The notes under the pieces were generated by a model. That model was given only the letters and a program-made list of their open reading frames with translations. It ran no database searches and had not been told where the DNA came from. The position numbers and the translations under genes are program-made. From contig RDXX01000011.1 of the NCBI GenBank assembly GCA_004292955.1, positions 109,336 through 173,335 on the forward strand: a stretch of DNA of 64,000 nt. The letters run 5' to 3'. The DNA comes from Oscillatoriales cyanobacterium (lineage in GTDB: Bacteria > Cyanobacteriota > Cyanobacteriia > Cyanobacteriales > Microcoleaceae). Each line of letters opens with the position of its first letter. Positions within the stretch are counted from its first letter, which is position 1. Shown here piece by piece: positions 43,430-52,929 of the stretch.

Positions 43430-45742
43430 TCACAGTACCTCCGGCAAACGACTTCTTTTTAAAGCAATAGATAATTGCCTTAATCGTTCGCTAACTTCTA
43501 AATTCGATTCTTCTGACTTCAAGTTATCAGGTATTTCAGCAAACAGAATTGAATTTCCCTGCAACCATTCATTAAGAGCAACCCCAGTCCAAGTACCTTC
43601 TTTGTCTCTAAAACTATCAACTAAACCCTTCAGTTCTTGAATACAGTATGACTCGAAACCAGACGCACCGAAGATTGCATAGCGTAGGTATTCTTCAAAC
43701 GCATTAATATCATTCTCTACCTCAAAAACTACAGATTCTTGTGAAGATATGAGGTCTTTAGAAACATCTACTACTATCTGCGTTGCTACCCCAGCAATTT
43801 GTCTTGCTACTCCTGGCACTCCCAAGACTTGTTGCCGAAGGTCAGGATTAAATAGTAAATCCGAGCCATATTTTACATATTTTTTCAGAACTTTAAAGGC
43901 AGCTTCTTCGCCACTATAGTAGTTATCAACAATTTCAATATCTACTCCTAAACTTTTGATGATTTTATTTCGAGTATCACTATTAACTGGGCCACGAATC
44001 AGCGCTTCCGAAACTGGACGGGCAAAACGTAAAAATAATACGCTTAAGCTATTCTCTAGTTTTGCTAAAAAATACTCCTCTGAATTTTCAATAAGCCTGG
44101 ATTTTACTTGGTTACTTTCCCATAATAAACTTGTCATGTATTCAACTAATTTTAATGCTTCATCCTTAAGTTCTAAAGCAAGTTGATGAGCAATTGAAGA
44201 TAGAAGCTTACTAATATCACCATACAAACTATCACGCCAAGCAAAATTGGCTTTCATGCGATCAAACTCTGGATTTGAGTTAGCCAGAAAAATCGTATCT
44301 TTCTTGTTAAATGTTTCCTCCCTAAGTTTCTTCATTTCAGTCTCGACGATTTGTAAATATCGCTCTCTAAATTTTTCTATTTGAGTAAATGACTTAGCAG
44401 TTGAACTCTCTAAGGGTTTGTTGACAACAGAATATTCATAGTATTTTTGTAAGTCAGCTTTAATTATTTCCCATTTTTGATTCCACCATTCTGTAAATAA
44501 AACTCGCCGATTATTTTCTTCAAATAGCTTTGCTTCTTCAGGATTTTCAGGATACTTTTTACTGACTGTAATATAAATTTCTTCAGAATTGCTAATAATT
44601 TTATTGATAGACGCTTCGCATCTTTTCTTTAAAATAGATACACGCTCAGTGTTGATATAGTTAAAAATTTTGTCTTTAATTTCTGGAATGCCCGTGCCAT
44701 CTTTAGTGATAATTTTTCCATCGGCAATTCCTGTTAATCTCTTCAACTGAGCTTGAATATTACTTGCGTCCCCAATCTCTAACTTAGTCTGTTCTCCTGC
44801 TAAACCATTCAAAATTAAATAGGCTCCCGCTGAACCATATACAATGCGTTCAGGTGGAAGGTTTGCACGCCTTAACCAATCTTGGGAAGCTTCTTCAATA
44901 TGTGTTTTAAGCGCCTCTGCACTACCTAATGAATCAATCCGACTTAAAAAAACAAACAGCTTATCAGCAACGGTGACGTTTTTATCGCCAAGTTCTGTGA
45001 ATTTTATTATTTCTAGTTCCTTTTCTCGGAGGCTAGTAAACCGTTGTACCAATATTACAGCATCACAGTCAGAGAGCATTTCTTGTGCTTCATCAACGTG
45101 CTTTGCTAAACCTGAATCTAAACCCGGAACATCATAAAAAACAATCCCTTCAGCTTGAGCAAGTTTGTTAGTATAAAGTCGAGCTTCTAAAACAGCGTGA
45201 GCATACTTTTCATCTGCTACATATTTTTTTAGCGGTTCTCTAATATCTTCTAGTCTAGTAAATGAGAAAGTCACATTACCTTCTCTTCTTACCTGTTGTA
45301 AAGTTATTTCGTTTGCTCTTATGGTATTTAGGTCTTCGTTCGCCCCTACTTTCTCAAGCTCTTTTAGTAAATTTAGAAACTCTTCATCAGTTCTCGCTTG
45401 TACTTCCAGCCTTTGTTCGGACTCATTTTCAACTGAATAAATTTGGGTGGTTGTAAATGTACATCTTCCTCCCTTCGCTGGAAGTAAATCGCATTCTAGC
45501 CAAGCATTAATAAATGTGCTTTTTCCGGCTTTTTCTAGCCCAACAACAGCGATGCGAAACTCACGCTTTCTCAGTCTTTCAAGTTGGCGACGAGTTGGTT
45601 CTGCTTCTTGTAAAAGTACCTCTTTTAATCGAGCCGGAACTTCGGCTTGGGGTAAGTTGGCTAAATTTACCGCGTGTCTTTGGATGTTTAAAGCGTCAGT
45701 GAGACGAGTCTCATAGTAAGAAGAAGCTGTTTTCCAGTCCAT
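43430..45742 (-). CDS. Dynamin-like GTPase B, third gene of the operon
   Basis: 770 residues. The GTPase domain has G1 GLEKAGKST at 68-76, a G2 threonine region (GRCTFTTTQIY), G3 VFYDVPGLDS near 197-207 and G4-like FLSRIDS near 268. A long helical region (~370-770) follows, rich in Glu/Lys, with hydrophobic segments near 640-680 (LGVPGVARQIAGVATQIVV) that could contact membrane. This is the bacterial dynamin-like layout. AAGGA sits 8 nt before the ATG at 45742, 11 nt after the stop of the 187-aa gene, so the two are co-transcribed. A+T-rich codon use differs from the flanking housekeeping genes. Confidence 0.85.
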   Translation of the reverse strand: MDWKTASSYYETRLTDALNIQRHAVNLANLPQAEVPARLKEVLLQEAEPTRRQLERLRKREFRIAVVGLEKAGKSTFINAWLECDLLPAKGGRCTFTTTQIYSVENESEQRLEVQARTDEEFLNLLKELEKVGANEDLNTIRANEITLQQVRREGNVTFSFTRLEDIREPLKKYVADEKYAHAVLEARLYTNKLAQAEGIVFYDVPGLDSGLAKHVDEAQEMLSDCDAVILVQRFTSLREKELEIIKFTELGDKNVTVADKLFVFLSRIDSLGSAEALKTHIEEASQDWLRRANLPPERIVYGSAGAYLILNGLAGEQTKLEIGDASNIQAQLKRLTGIADGKIITKDGTGIPEIKDKIFNYINTERVSILKKRCEASINKIISNSEEIYITVSKKYPENPEEAKLFEENNRRVLFTEWWNQKWEIIKADLQKYYEYSVVNKPLESSTAKSFTQIEKFRERYLQIVETEMKKLREETFNKKDTIFLANSNPEFDRMKANFAWRDSLYGDISKLLSSIAHQLALELKDEALKLVEYMTSLLWESNQVKSRLIENSEEYFLAKLENSLSVLFLRFARPVSEALIRGPVNSDTRNKIIKSLGVDIEIVDNYYSGEEAAFKVLKKYVKYGSDLLFNPDLRQQVLGVPGVARQIAGVATQIVVDVSKDLISSQESVVFEVENDINAFEEYLRYAIFGASGFESYCIQELKGLVDSFRDKEGTWTGVALNEWLQGNSILFAEIPDNLKSEESNLEVSERLRQLSIALKRSRLPEVL

Positions 45743-45753
45743 TGATATATTCC

Positions 45754-46317
45754 TTACACGCGGTTAAATTTTTCTAAACCAGATACAGATAGATATTCCA
45801 GACAAGCTAATTCTTTAACAGTACCCTGTCCATTTGGGGGAAGATTTCTTTTTAAAATATATTGAACTTTTTTCCCAATCATTTCTGGCCCATCAGCAAT
45901 GTCAATCCTGAAGTAAAATTCTCTTTGTTCACTTACATCTGTAATATCTTCCTCAGTTAATTTTAGACGCTGCTGTATGATATTCGCATCTTCAGGACTT
46001 GTACATAGAAAATATGAAGCATTTTCTATTAGTGTTTCTATATCAGAGACATTAATTGTATGATTTTCTCTGATATTTCCCACCACCGATGCTGGAACAA
46101 TAAGACACAAAGCTACAGACACGGAAGACTTTTTTGGAGAAGGAGGTAGAGATGGTCTATTATTTGATGATTCTCCTTGTATTTGCTTCCTCTTTGGTTC
46201 TTGAGAATTTGGCCTCTCCACAAATTTGGTAGCTGTAGCAGCAACAAAATCCTGGATAGCTGTACCAACAACATCCTGGATAACTTTAGCAGTATCCCTA
46301 ATTTTTTCAAAATCCAT
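45754..46317 (-). CDS. 187-aa protein of unknown family between two dynamin-like GTPases
   Basis: The N-terminus (MDFEKIRDTAKVIQDVVGTAIQDFVAATATKFVE) is a single amphipathic helix. A polar linker rich in Ser, Pro, Asn and Gln follows (~37-66), then a folded C-terminal part (VSVALCLIVPASVVGN… to CLEYLSVSGLEKFNRV). I recognise no domain. GGAG precedes the ATG at 46317 at a normal distance; 55 nt separate it from the upstream GTPase and 11 nt from the downstream one. Its position suggests an adaptor that links or regulates the two GTPases. This is inference from order only. Confidence 0.7.
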   Translation of the reverse strand: MDFEKIRDTAKVIQDVVGTAIQDFVAATATKFVERPNSQEPKRKQIQGESSNNRPSLPPSPKKSSVSVALCLIVPASVVGNIRENHTINVSDIETLIENASYFLCTSPEDANIIQQRLKLTEEDITDVSEQREFYFRIDIADGPEMIGKKVQYILKRNLPPNGQGTVKELACLEYLSVSGLEKFNRV

Positions 46318-46372
46318 TTCTTTATCGCTCCAATAGCAAATTTGATTTGCGTTCCTTAATACTCATTTGAAT

Positions 46373-48784
46373 TTAACACTCCTGTTTTAAGATTATGTCG
46401 AAGCTCGAAAATTCTTCTGCTAGGTTTTGAGCTTTTTGTTTCATAGGTTGCCAAATGTTTCTTTGCTTTTCATAATCTAGAGTAATTTCTTGGTTTGCTT
46501 TATCGAGTCTTTCCTGATAACGGTCAATAATATCACTCTGAATTTTGTCTACATTTTTTTTTAGACAGTCAATTTGTTCTAGTAACCAGCGTGCAACTTG
46601 ATTTACTCTTTCTGACTCTTGCCCTTTCGCCTGCTCTATCCAACCTTCCAGTAATTTTTCTGTGCTGGGTAGTTCAGCATTATCACTAGAACGTGGTTGA
46701 TACTCAGTTTCATAAATGGTTTTTTTACCTATCCACAATGTATACCAAGTTCGTTTTTGTTTTGGAACCTGTACTGCTTCTTCCCAAGTCCCTTGTGTAA
46801 TAGCAAATCCTGCTTTAAACCGAAAATTAAATTTTAAATTACTCTCGACTTTAATCAGTTCTGATTCAGGAAATTTAATCGCTATGTCAGGTGCACGAGA
46901 ATTTGCTCCATTTTCAAAATAAGACAAGTGGCAACGAAACAATTCGGACACAGCCTGATGAATTCTATTTAATTCTTGAGTAGAAATCTGTTTTAATACA
47001 TCCTGTATAACAATGTTGAGATGGATAGCTAGTTCATTAAGTTCCTCATTGAGTTGTTTGAGTTTGTTTTTATCTGCCTCTGTTCTTGCTTCCATTGTTT
47101 TTCCTTCTTTAGCAACGGAAGCTTTGTAGCCTAAGTCAACTAAACGGTTCAAGTTTCTTGCTAGTAAATTGACATTTAAAACATTTGCTCTTTTTAAATT
47201 CGGACTGTCTAACTCTACCCTTCCAGTTTCTAAAGACTTTGCCACTGCTTCTAAGACTTGAGTAATTCCTTTTTGAAATTCCTTCTCCCATGAATAAAGT
47301 GGAAATAATTTTTCTCCTAATTTCTTGTATGGCTCTTCCTGTTGGAGTTCCCTAATTACGGTTCTTATATAATTCACAACGTCATCTTGTGACTGTTTTG
47401 CAAGAACCTGTTTGACTTTTGTATCTAGTCTTTCAAACGGCTGTTTTAAGTTTGTATCGCTAGTTTCTAAGAAGCCTTCAAGCTCTGCCCTAATTTTTGA
47501 TATTTTTTCACATTCCTCTTGATAACCTGCTTCTGAACTGTTAAGAATAGCTGTTGTTGTTTGTACAGCCCATTCCGTTACTGCATTTCCAGCAGCCAGA
47601 TTAAAACGTTCTATAATTTGTGGAATTACTAGCTGTGGGAAGTGTTCAGTAATATGTTCTCTTAAGTGTTGCTGAAACTCTTCTGCATAAGATTTTTTCC
47701 ATAATGCTTCAGCAACTCGGTTTCGGTCGTGTCTAGACCATTTTTGTACGTTACGTGGCAAGTCTTCTAATATATCTTCATCAATTAATCCATTAAAATT
47801 GTTGTCCGCTTTTTTACACGCCTCAGCACTAAATATTTCATCATAATTTTGGATCTGAAGAGCCAGTAAAGCCGGCCATGTACTAAGTTTTACAACCTGC
47901 AACTTCTCAATCTCTTCTGTATATTCTTTTAATTGTTCAGTCAATTCACCTTTAATACTGCGGATAGCATTTTCAAAAAAGCGATTTTCTGTTTCAGGCC
48001 AATTTCTATCGGAGCGAAAAACATCAATACGATTAAGAGTAAAAAGCATACGCGCCGGAGAACCACCTAAATCTTTGACCTGCTGTACAACTTCTTGCAA
48101 CAAGCTTTTTACTTTCTGTGCATCGGTTTCTGCACTATTGTATGTTACTATGCACAATGCCTCTCGGCACTGTTGAATCACATTTGCGTTACCTTGATCG
48201 CCCACATAGGCTAAACCAGGTAAATCAAGAATTTTTACCCTAGTTCCTTGTGGCAGTTCTAGTTTTGACTCTTTGACAAGCCGGAAAGGGTAAAAGATTG
48301 TCGATTGTGGACAAGCTAAATTCGGTTGTTTTTCTCTATTTTCAATATAACTTATCATTGCTTCATATAAGCGCTGATAAATTTTCTCCTCTCTGATACC
48401 TCTCCATTCTCCACACTCCCACAATGCTCCTGGTGTTTCATGGATTATTAGAGACTTTTCCTTGCTATATTCGATAGTGACTGCCCCTGCGCTCATTTCA
48501 CTTACGGCTACGGGGACAATTTCGGCTCCACATAACAAATTTACCAAAGTGCTTTTCCCACTACTGGTGGTTCCTGTGGTCGCCAGAGTCAGAGTTGGAT
48601 TACGGAGTTCATCAACCAGATTACTTAAAGCCTCGTCTAATTTACTAGAAAGTTCTTGTATTTCAGGCTGATATGTATCTGGTAAATGTTCGGAGATTTC
48701 TGTAGAAAAATTATTCCAGTATTTAGCAAGCAGTTGAGCTTGGAATTCTACTTCGTCAAAAACTTTGTATAATTGTTTACTCAT
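46373..48784 (-). CDS. Dynamin-like GTPase A, first gene of the operon
   Basis: 803 residues. G1 is GTTSSGKST at 71-79, G2 lies in SEMSAGAVTIEYS, G3 is ILDLPGLA near 186, and G4 is TLNRIDVF near 250. The C-terminal ~400 residues are helical with coiled-coil stretches (KNKLKQLNEELNELAIHLNIV; DKIQSDIIDRYQERLDKANQEI). A compact segment (FNFRFKAGFAITQGTWEE…RTWYTLWIGKKTIYETEY) could be a membrane-binding or paddle region. Sequence differs strongly from GTPase B, so the pair is heterotypic. ATG at 48784 has no clear Shine-Dalgarno site. Confidence 0.85.
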   Translation of the reverse strand: MSKQLYKVFDEVEFQAQLLAKYWNNFSTEISEHLPDTYQPEIQELSSKLDEALSNLVDELRNPTLTLATTGTTSSGKSTLVNLLCGAEIVPVAVSEMSAGAVTIEYSKEKSLIIHETPGALWECGEWRGIREEKIYQRLYEAMISYIENREKQPNLACPQSTIFYPFRLVKESKLELPQGTRVKILDLPGLAYVGDQGNANVIQQCREALCIVTYNSAETDAQKVKSLLQEVVQQVKDLGGSPARMLFTLNRIDVFRSDRNWPETENRFFENAIRSIKGELTEQLKEYTEEIEKLQVVKLSTWPALLALQIQNYDEIFSAEACKKADNNFNGLIDEDILEDLPRNVQKWSRHDRNRVAEALWKKSYAEEFQQHLREHITEHFPQLVIPQIIERFNLAAGNAVTEWAVQTTTAILNSSEAGYQEECEKISKIRAELEGFLETSDTNLKQPFERLDTKVKQVLAKQSQDDVVNYIRTVIRELQQEEPYKKLGEKLFPLYSWEKEFQKGITQVLEAVAKSLETGRVELDSPNLKRANVLNVNLLARNLNRLVDLGYKASVAKEGKTMEARTEADKNKLKQLNEELNELAIHLNIVIQDVLKQISTQELNRIHQAVSELFRCHLSYFENGANSRAPDIAIKFPESELIKVESNLKFNFRFKAGFAITQGTWEEAVQVPKQKRTWYTLWIGKKTIYETEYQPRSSDNAELPSTEKLLEGWIEQAKGQESERVNQVARWLLEQIDCLKKNVDKIQSDIIDRYQERLDKANQEITLDYEKQRNIWQPMKQKAQNLAEEFSSFDIILKQEC

Positions 48785-49176
48785 GTGTTAAATACTGGTG
48801 TTGAGAGTGAATATGTATCCTATTTAACATATTTGAGTCGCAACTGATAGAGGGCTGACAGCCGCACTGTTTAATTATGACTCTAGGGTATTATACTATA
48901 CTTGTAAAGATACGATCGCACTTTCTTTAAAGAATTTTACACACAGGCTCTTGAGATTGTTGCAGGTCTTCAATCAGATGATCGGCGGGCGTTGCTTAAT
49001 GCAGGTATGAAACGATCGCCCGCTCGCCGAACGAGCGCTCTCTATTGTAATAAATTATACCCATATTCCCCAAAAGTCGATCGCCCGCACAGTCAAACAC
49101 CAGTTTTGTGCGAGCTCTGTGATTGTCGTTTGCGTGCACGAGGGATCTCGCACGTTAAGAGTTGGTAGACTGACAA
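48785..49176. other. Upstream region of the dynamin-like operon
   Basis: 392 bp with no gene. TATACTATACTTG-type A/T-rich sequence near 48890-48905 is a possible promoter region for the minus-strand operon. CGATCGCCCGCTCGCCGAACGAGCGCTC near 49014-49040 is a short palindrome. Nothing else recognised. Confidence 0.35.
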
Positions 49177-49392
49177 TTACCTATTCCTCACCCATTCCCG
49201 GAATTCTCGCACTGCTGCGGTTGCGCCTGTCGTTGGAGTGCGATCGATCGGTCTGTTGCGATTTTCATGTTCCGGTAGCGGCACCATAATTTCTAATTGA
49301 CCTTGATGATAAGCAATTCTGGCGGAACGTTGATTTCCCAGTTCCGCGAGCAAATCTTCATATAATTTCCAACTGATGTTTGGTAGTAAAAC
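49177..49392 (-). pseudogene. Remnant of a Uma2-family (DUF820) nuclease-like gene
   Basis: Read on the minus strand: LPNISWKLYEDLLAELGNQRSARIAYHQGQLEIMVPLPEHE, the N-terminal signature of Uma2-family PD-(D/E)XK proteins, then an unrelated tail to a stop at 49177. There is no start codon (an in-frame TAA lies just upstream) and the nuclease core is missing, so it is a decayed fragment. Confidence 0.75.
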
Positions 49393-49493
49393 TCTTTATT
49401 CAGAGGACGTTGATATTGTTAACATTTGAGTTGGGTTTGTATTAATGACTATTTGTTTGTGTAAAATAGCAGGGAGTGCAAAACATTGACTTT

Positions 49494-50627
49494 ATGACTA
49501 AGTTTCCCCACGATCAGTTTGCTAAAGAATACCTTCAAGAGTTATTGTCGCCTCTGGGAGAAGTAGAAACCAGCAAAGATGTCACCGCTGAAGTCAGAGA
49601 AATTGATGTCTGGTTTCAACCCACTTCTTTTGAGGGCGAATATGTTCAGAGTTTGGGTTTATTGGGTAAGATGGCTGCTACTGTAGCTGTGATTGAGCCG
49701 TTTCGCAATCCGGTTAATACTGAGGGAATCTTCAGTTGTGTGGTAAAACTATTAAATAGTAGGGCGAAACTGGGGCGGCAGACTAATCGAGAAGACCAGC
49801 GTTTAGAAGAAAGACAATTGCCGAGGTTGTGGATTTTAACTCCCACTGCTTCGGAACTTTTACTGGACAGTTTTGGTTTTCGGGTTCCCGAAGAGTCCGA
49901 GGGCTGGGCGAAAGGAGTTTATTTTTTAACTCAGGTTTGGAGAGTCGGACTAATCGCGATTCACCAGCTACCGAGAAGCCCCGAGACTATGTGGTTGCGG
50001 ATGTTGGGCCGCGGGCGGGTACAGGAACAGGCGATCGCAGAACTCAGTGCATTGCCTGTGGATAATCCACTCCGAACTAACGCGCTAGAATTATTGTACA
50101 TCTTGCAGGCAAATTTGCAAGCGAATACACCACCTATTCCCGCAGGGGATGATGAAGATCAGGAGTTAGTTATGGCGATTGCACCTCTTTTTCAACAACA
50201 TTTAGAAGCTGCACAACAACAAGGCCTCCAACAAGGCCTCCAACAAGGCCTCCAACAAGGCCGGGAAGAAGGACAGCGGATGATTTTGGAGAGTTTTTTG
50301 CAAGTTAGATATGGGGAGTTAGACCCACGAACTGTCGCATTAATTCTACCGATTTCGGCTTTGCCTGTTGCCGAGTTCACCTTGCTGTTAGTGCAATTAT
50401 CTACTCTGCCTGCGGGAGAAAATGAACACCAAAATGTGCAAATTTTGTTGGCACAAACAGTTATGGAAAAAACCTTCATTCAATCGGGACAATTAGAAGA
50501 AATCCCGGTAAATCTCATCCCCGATCTGCTGGCTTTATCCCCAGACAATTTATCATCGCTGTTGGCAGACTTGCCTCAATTATCGATTGAAGAACTGATG
50601 GCTAGATTGGCACAATCATTGACTTAG
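49494..50627 (+). CDS. Rpn/DUF4351-like cyanobacterial protein with QQGL repeats
   Basis: 377 residues from ATG at 49494. The N-terminus MTKFPHDQFAKEYLQELLSPLGEVETSKDVTAEVREIDVWF is typical of a cyanobacterial PD-(D/E)XK-like group, with Glu-Val-Arg-Glu-Ile-Asp as a possible active-site strand. Near residue 240 are three exact 12-bp repeats giving QQGLQQGLQQGL (50217-50252), then QQGREEG. The C-terminal helices (LVQLSTLPAGENEHQ…) look like a dimerisation region. It is related in architecture to the Rpn gene at 20121, but I see no close sequence match outside the repeat. Confidence 0.65.
   Translation: MTKFPHDQFAKEYLQELLSPLGEVETSKDVTAEVREIDVWFQPTSFEGEYVQSLGLLGKMAATVAVIEPFRNPVNTEGIFSCVVKLLNSRAKLGRQTNREDQRLEERQLPRLWILTPTASELLLDSFGFRVPEESEGWAKGVYFLTQVWRVGLIAIHQLPRSPETMWLRMLGRGRVQEQAIAELSALPVDNPLRTNALELLYILQANLQANTPPIPAGDDEDQELVMAIAPLFQQHLEAAQQQGLQQGLQQGLQQGREEGQRMILESFLQVRYGELDPRTVALILPISALPVAEFTLLLVQLSTLPAGENEHQNVQILLAQTVMEKTFIQSGQLEEIPVNLIPDLLALSPDNLSSLLADLPQLSIEELMARLAQSLT
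50217..50264 (+). repeat. In-frame 12-bp tandem repeats (QQGL units)
   Basis: CAACAAGGCCTC three times exactly, then CAACAAGGCCGG. It encodes the same Q/G/L motif as 20301-20360 but with CAA, GGC and CTC codons, indicating separate expansion. Confidence 0.95.
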
Positions 50628-50769
50628 AAAAAAATAAACTGACGGGTAATAGCCTGTCAATATTGGGGCGGTTTCTCACAGACACCGCCTCTATATTTTG
50701 CAGGTGTCAATAGCTACGGTCATGCGCTACTGTAGTTAATAGTAGACTGTGGTCATTAGTCCTTGTTTT

Positions 50770-52506
50770 ATGAAGTTGCGATCGTTCTTTTCTTTCCTCA
50801 TTGCTGGCGTTTTGGCTCTCTTAGCCTTGAGTGCAGGCGGTTTTTACTGGCTGTCAACCAAAACTCCCCTCAATCTGCTCGCCGGTGGGCCGACAACTAC
50901 TCCGGCTGCGGCTGTGTTTGTCTCGAAACAATCACCTGTGTTAGTTTCAATGCTGGTAAATCCCGATCGCCTCGAAGCATTGCGACAAATCTTTGCCTCT
51001 CCTGAAGAAAGAAGCCGATCGCACGCTGAATTCGAGCAAATAAAAAAAAGCTTCCTCGTTAATACTGGCCTGGATTACAGTCGCGATATCCAACCTTGGA
51101 TAGGTGACGAAATTACTTTCGCCACCACCACGCCAGATTTCGACGATCGCGAACTCAACAACGGCAAACAAACCGGGTTTTTGCTAGCCGTTTCCTCCCA
51201 AAATGCCGATCGCAGTCAAGAATTTCTCACTTCCTACTGGCAAAAAGAATCTCGTAAGGAGAAAACTGTGCAGTCGGAAGTATACAAAGGTGTCAAAATT
51301 TATTATAAAGAGTCACCAATAACTAACCCTAAAAAAGATTCGATTTGGTCTTTCAACTCGCTTTCTCTACCAAATTCAACTTTGCCTCCCAGCTTTGTAA
51401 CAGCAGCAATCGGCGGTAGTTCTGATTCAGGAAATAACAGCAGTTTTGTTTTATTTGCCAACAGTCCGAACGTGCTGCGAGATGCAATTGATAACGTAGA
51501 ATCAGCAAACCGGAATCTCAACAACAGTCCTAACTATCAAAAAGCTTTGCAGCAGCTAACTCAAGGCAGAATAGCTTTAGGATTTGTCAATCTCCCGCAG
51601 CCAGCAACCGAGAAAAATCCCCAAGTTTCCCCCAATTCCCTCGCAGTTGCTATCGGAGTCAACCGACGGGGATTGCTGGCCCAAACTGCTTTGGTGACAT
51701 CGGGAGACAAAACAGCAATTCCCACACTATCCGCACCAGTGCAAGCCTTGCAGTACATACCCTCAGCCAGTCCTTTCACGGTCGCCAGCACCGATTTAAG
51801 GAATTTTTGGACTGATTTGTCATCGGCGGTGTCAACTAACACAGAGGCTTCAAAATTAGTCGATCGCGCGATCGCAGATATTCAGCAAAATTCGGGCGTC
51901 AATTTGCCCCAAGATATATTTAACTGGGTACAAGGAGAATACGCTTTAGCCGTGGTTCCGAGTTCGTCAAACACTCCCGACTGGATTTTTGCGGCCGAGA
52001 AATCTGCTGATGCTCAAAAGGCGATCGACAAACTCGATGAAATTGCCCGCAGCAAAGAATACAGTATCGGCAACTTTACTCTCAGAAACCAGAAAATTAC
52101 CGCTTGGACGCAGTTGACAACGAGCCAGAGTTACGATGTAAAAAATAAGAGCAAAAGTGCGATCGAAACCGAGGCAAAAGGAGTTCGAGCCACTGTCGGC
52201 AAATACGAAATTTTCACGACTTCCGTAGAAGCAATGGACGCAGCACTCAAAGCAGCCGAAACAGGCTCTTTGGTGGCAAATCAAGATTTTCAAACCAGCA
52301 TCGAACCGCTACCGCCAGCTAACGACGGCTATTTTTATTTAGACTGGCCCTCCAGCAGAGCAATTTGGGAAAAACAAATCCCGCTGTTGAGGTTAATTGA
52401 ACTTTCTGCAAGACCACTTTTTGACCACTTGCGATCGCTCACTGTCACCAGTACGGGAGAAGTCGCAGGAATTCGGAAAGCTACAGTATTTATGCGGCTG
52501 AATTAG
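50770..52506 (+). CDS. DUF3352 protein, membrane-anchored
   Basis: 578 residues from ATG at 50770. An N-terminal anchor or signal helix (FFSFLIAGVLALLALSAGGFYWLS) is followed by TTPAAAVFVSKQSPVLVSMLVNPDRLEALR, the start of the DUF3352 domain. Internal segments such as ALGFVNLP and PFTVASTDLRNFW continue to YFYLDWPSSRAIWEKQIPLL near the end. The family is cyanobacterial, of unknown function, and probably faces the periplasm or thylakoid lumen. The longer frame from 50749 adds seven unlikely residues. A hairpin follows at 52566-52584. Confidence 0.85.
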   Translation: MKLRSFFSFLIAGVLALLALSAGGFYWLSTKTPLNLLAGGPTTTPAAAVFVSKQSPVLVSMLVNPDRLEALRQIFASPEERSRSHAEFEQIKKSFLVNTGLDYSRDIQPWIGDEITFATTTPDFDDRELNNGKQTGFLLAVSSQNADRSQEFLTSYWQKESRKEKTVQSEVYKGVKIYYKESPITNPKKDSIWSFNSLSLPNSTLPPSFVTAAIGGSSDSGNNSSFVLFANSPNVLRDAIDNVESANRNLNNSPNYQKALQQLTQGRIALGFVNLPQPATEKNPQVSPNSLAVAIGVNRRGLLAQTALVTSGDKTAIPTLSAPVQALQYIPSASPFTVASTDLRNFWTDLSSAVSTNTEASKLVDRAIADIQQNSGVNLPQDIFNWVQGEYALAVVPSSSNTPDWIFAAEKSADAQKAIDKLDEIARSKEYSIGNFTLRNQKITAWTQLTTSQSYDVKNKSKSAIETEAKGVRATVGKYEIFTTSVEAMDAALKAAETGSLVANQDFQTSIEPLPPANDGYFYLDWPSSRAIWEKQIPLLRLIELSARPLFDHLRSLTVTSTGEVAGIRKATVFMRLN

Positions 52507-52530
52507 TCAGTTGTCAGTTGTCAGTTGTCA
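52506..52530. repeat. Heptamer array, unit GTCAGTT
   Basis: Three to four 7-bp units immediately after the DUF3352 stop codon. Confidence 0.8.
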
Positions 52531-52565
52531 ATAATTCGGACAGTTTGATGCCATCCGTAGGGGTG

Positions 52566-52584
52566 GTAAAAACCCGGTTTTTTA
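52566..52584 (+). terminator. GTAAAAACCCGGTTTTTTAC hairpin
   Basis: Self-complementary A/T-flanked CCCGG-type hairpin with a T-run, 60 bp after the DUF3352 gene. It is similar to the terminator at 32656 and to the outer arms of the nested repeat at 41941. Confidence 0.6.
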
Positions 52585-52649
52585 CGTAAACGCACCTCGA
52601 CCATCTATCAGCAGTGCAGTGGGAGCATCTCAGTTTTGATTTTATAGTG

Positions 52650-52929
52650 CTGTCCCCGCTCGCGATCTATCCAACACTCGCGAGCGGGGACGCTCGCACT
52701 GTAAAGAAATTGCTTTTTCCAAAAGTGAGAGGCTCCCAGTCCAGTCATGAGTCATAGCACGTTTAAAAATTATTGGCACAAACATTGTGTTTGGGCTTAC
52801 TGTCTCATAACTAATGACTGATAACGTTCGCGAGCTCTTAAGCTCGCAAAACATGACTAATGACTAATAGCGTTCGCGAGTAACGTTCGCGAGCTCTTAA
52901 GCTCGCAAAACATGACTAATGACTAATGA
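52650..52929. repeat. Repeat-rich gap before the penicillin-binding protein gene
   Basis: It holds CCCGCTCGCGA…TCGCGAGCGGGG (an inverted repeat at about 52656-52690), two copies of AACGTTCGCGAGCTCTTAAGCTCGCAAAACATGACTAATGACTAAT-type sequence (from 52827 and 52872), each with the palindrome GCGAGCTCTTAAGCTCGC, and ACTAATG heptamer units. No gene. Confidence 0.7.
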
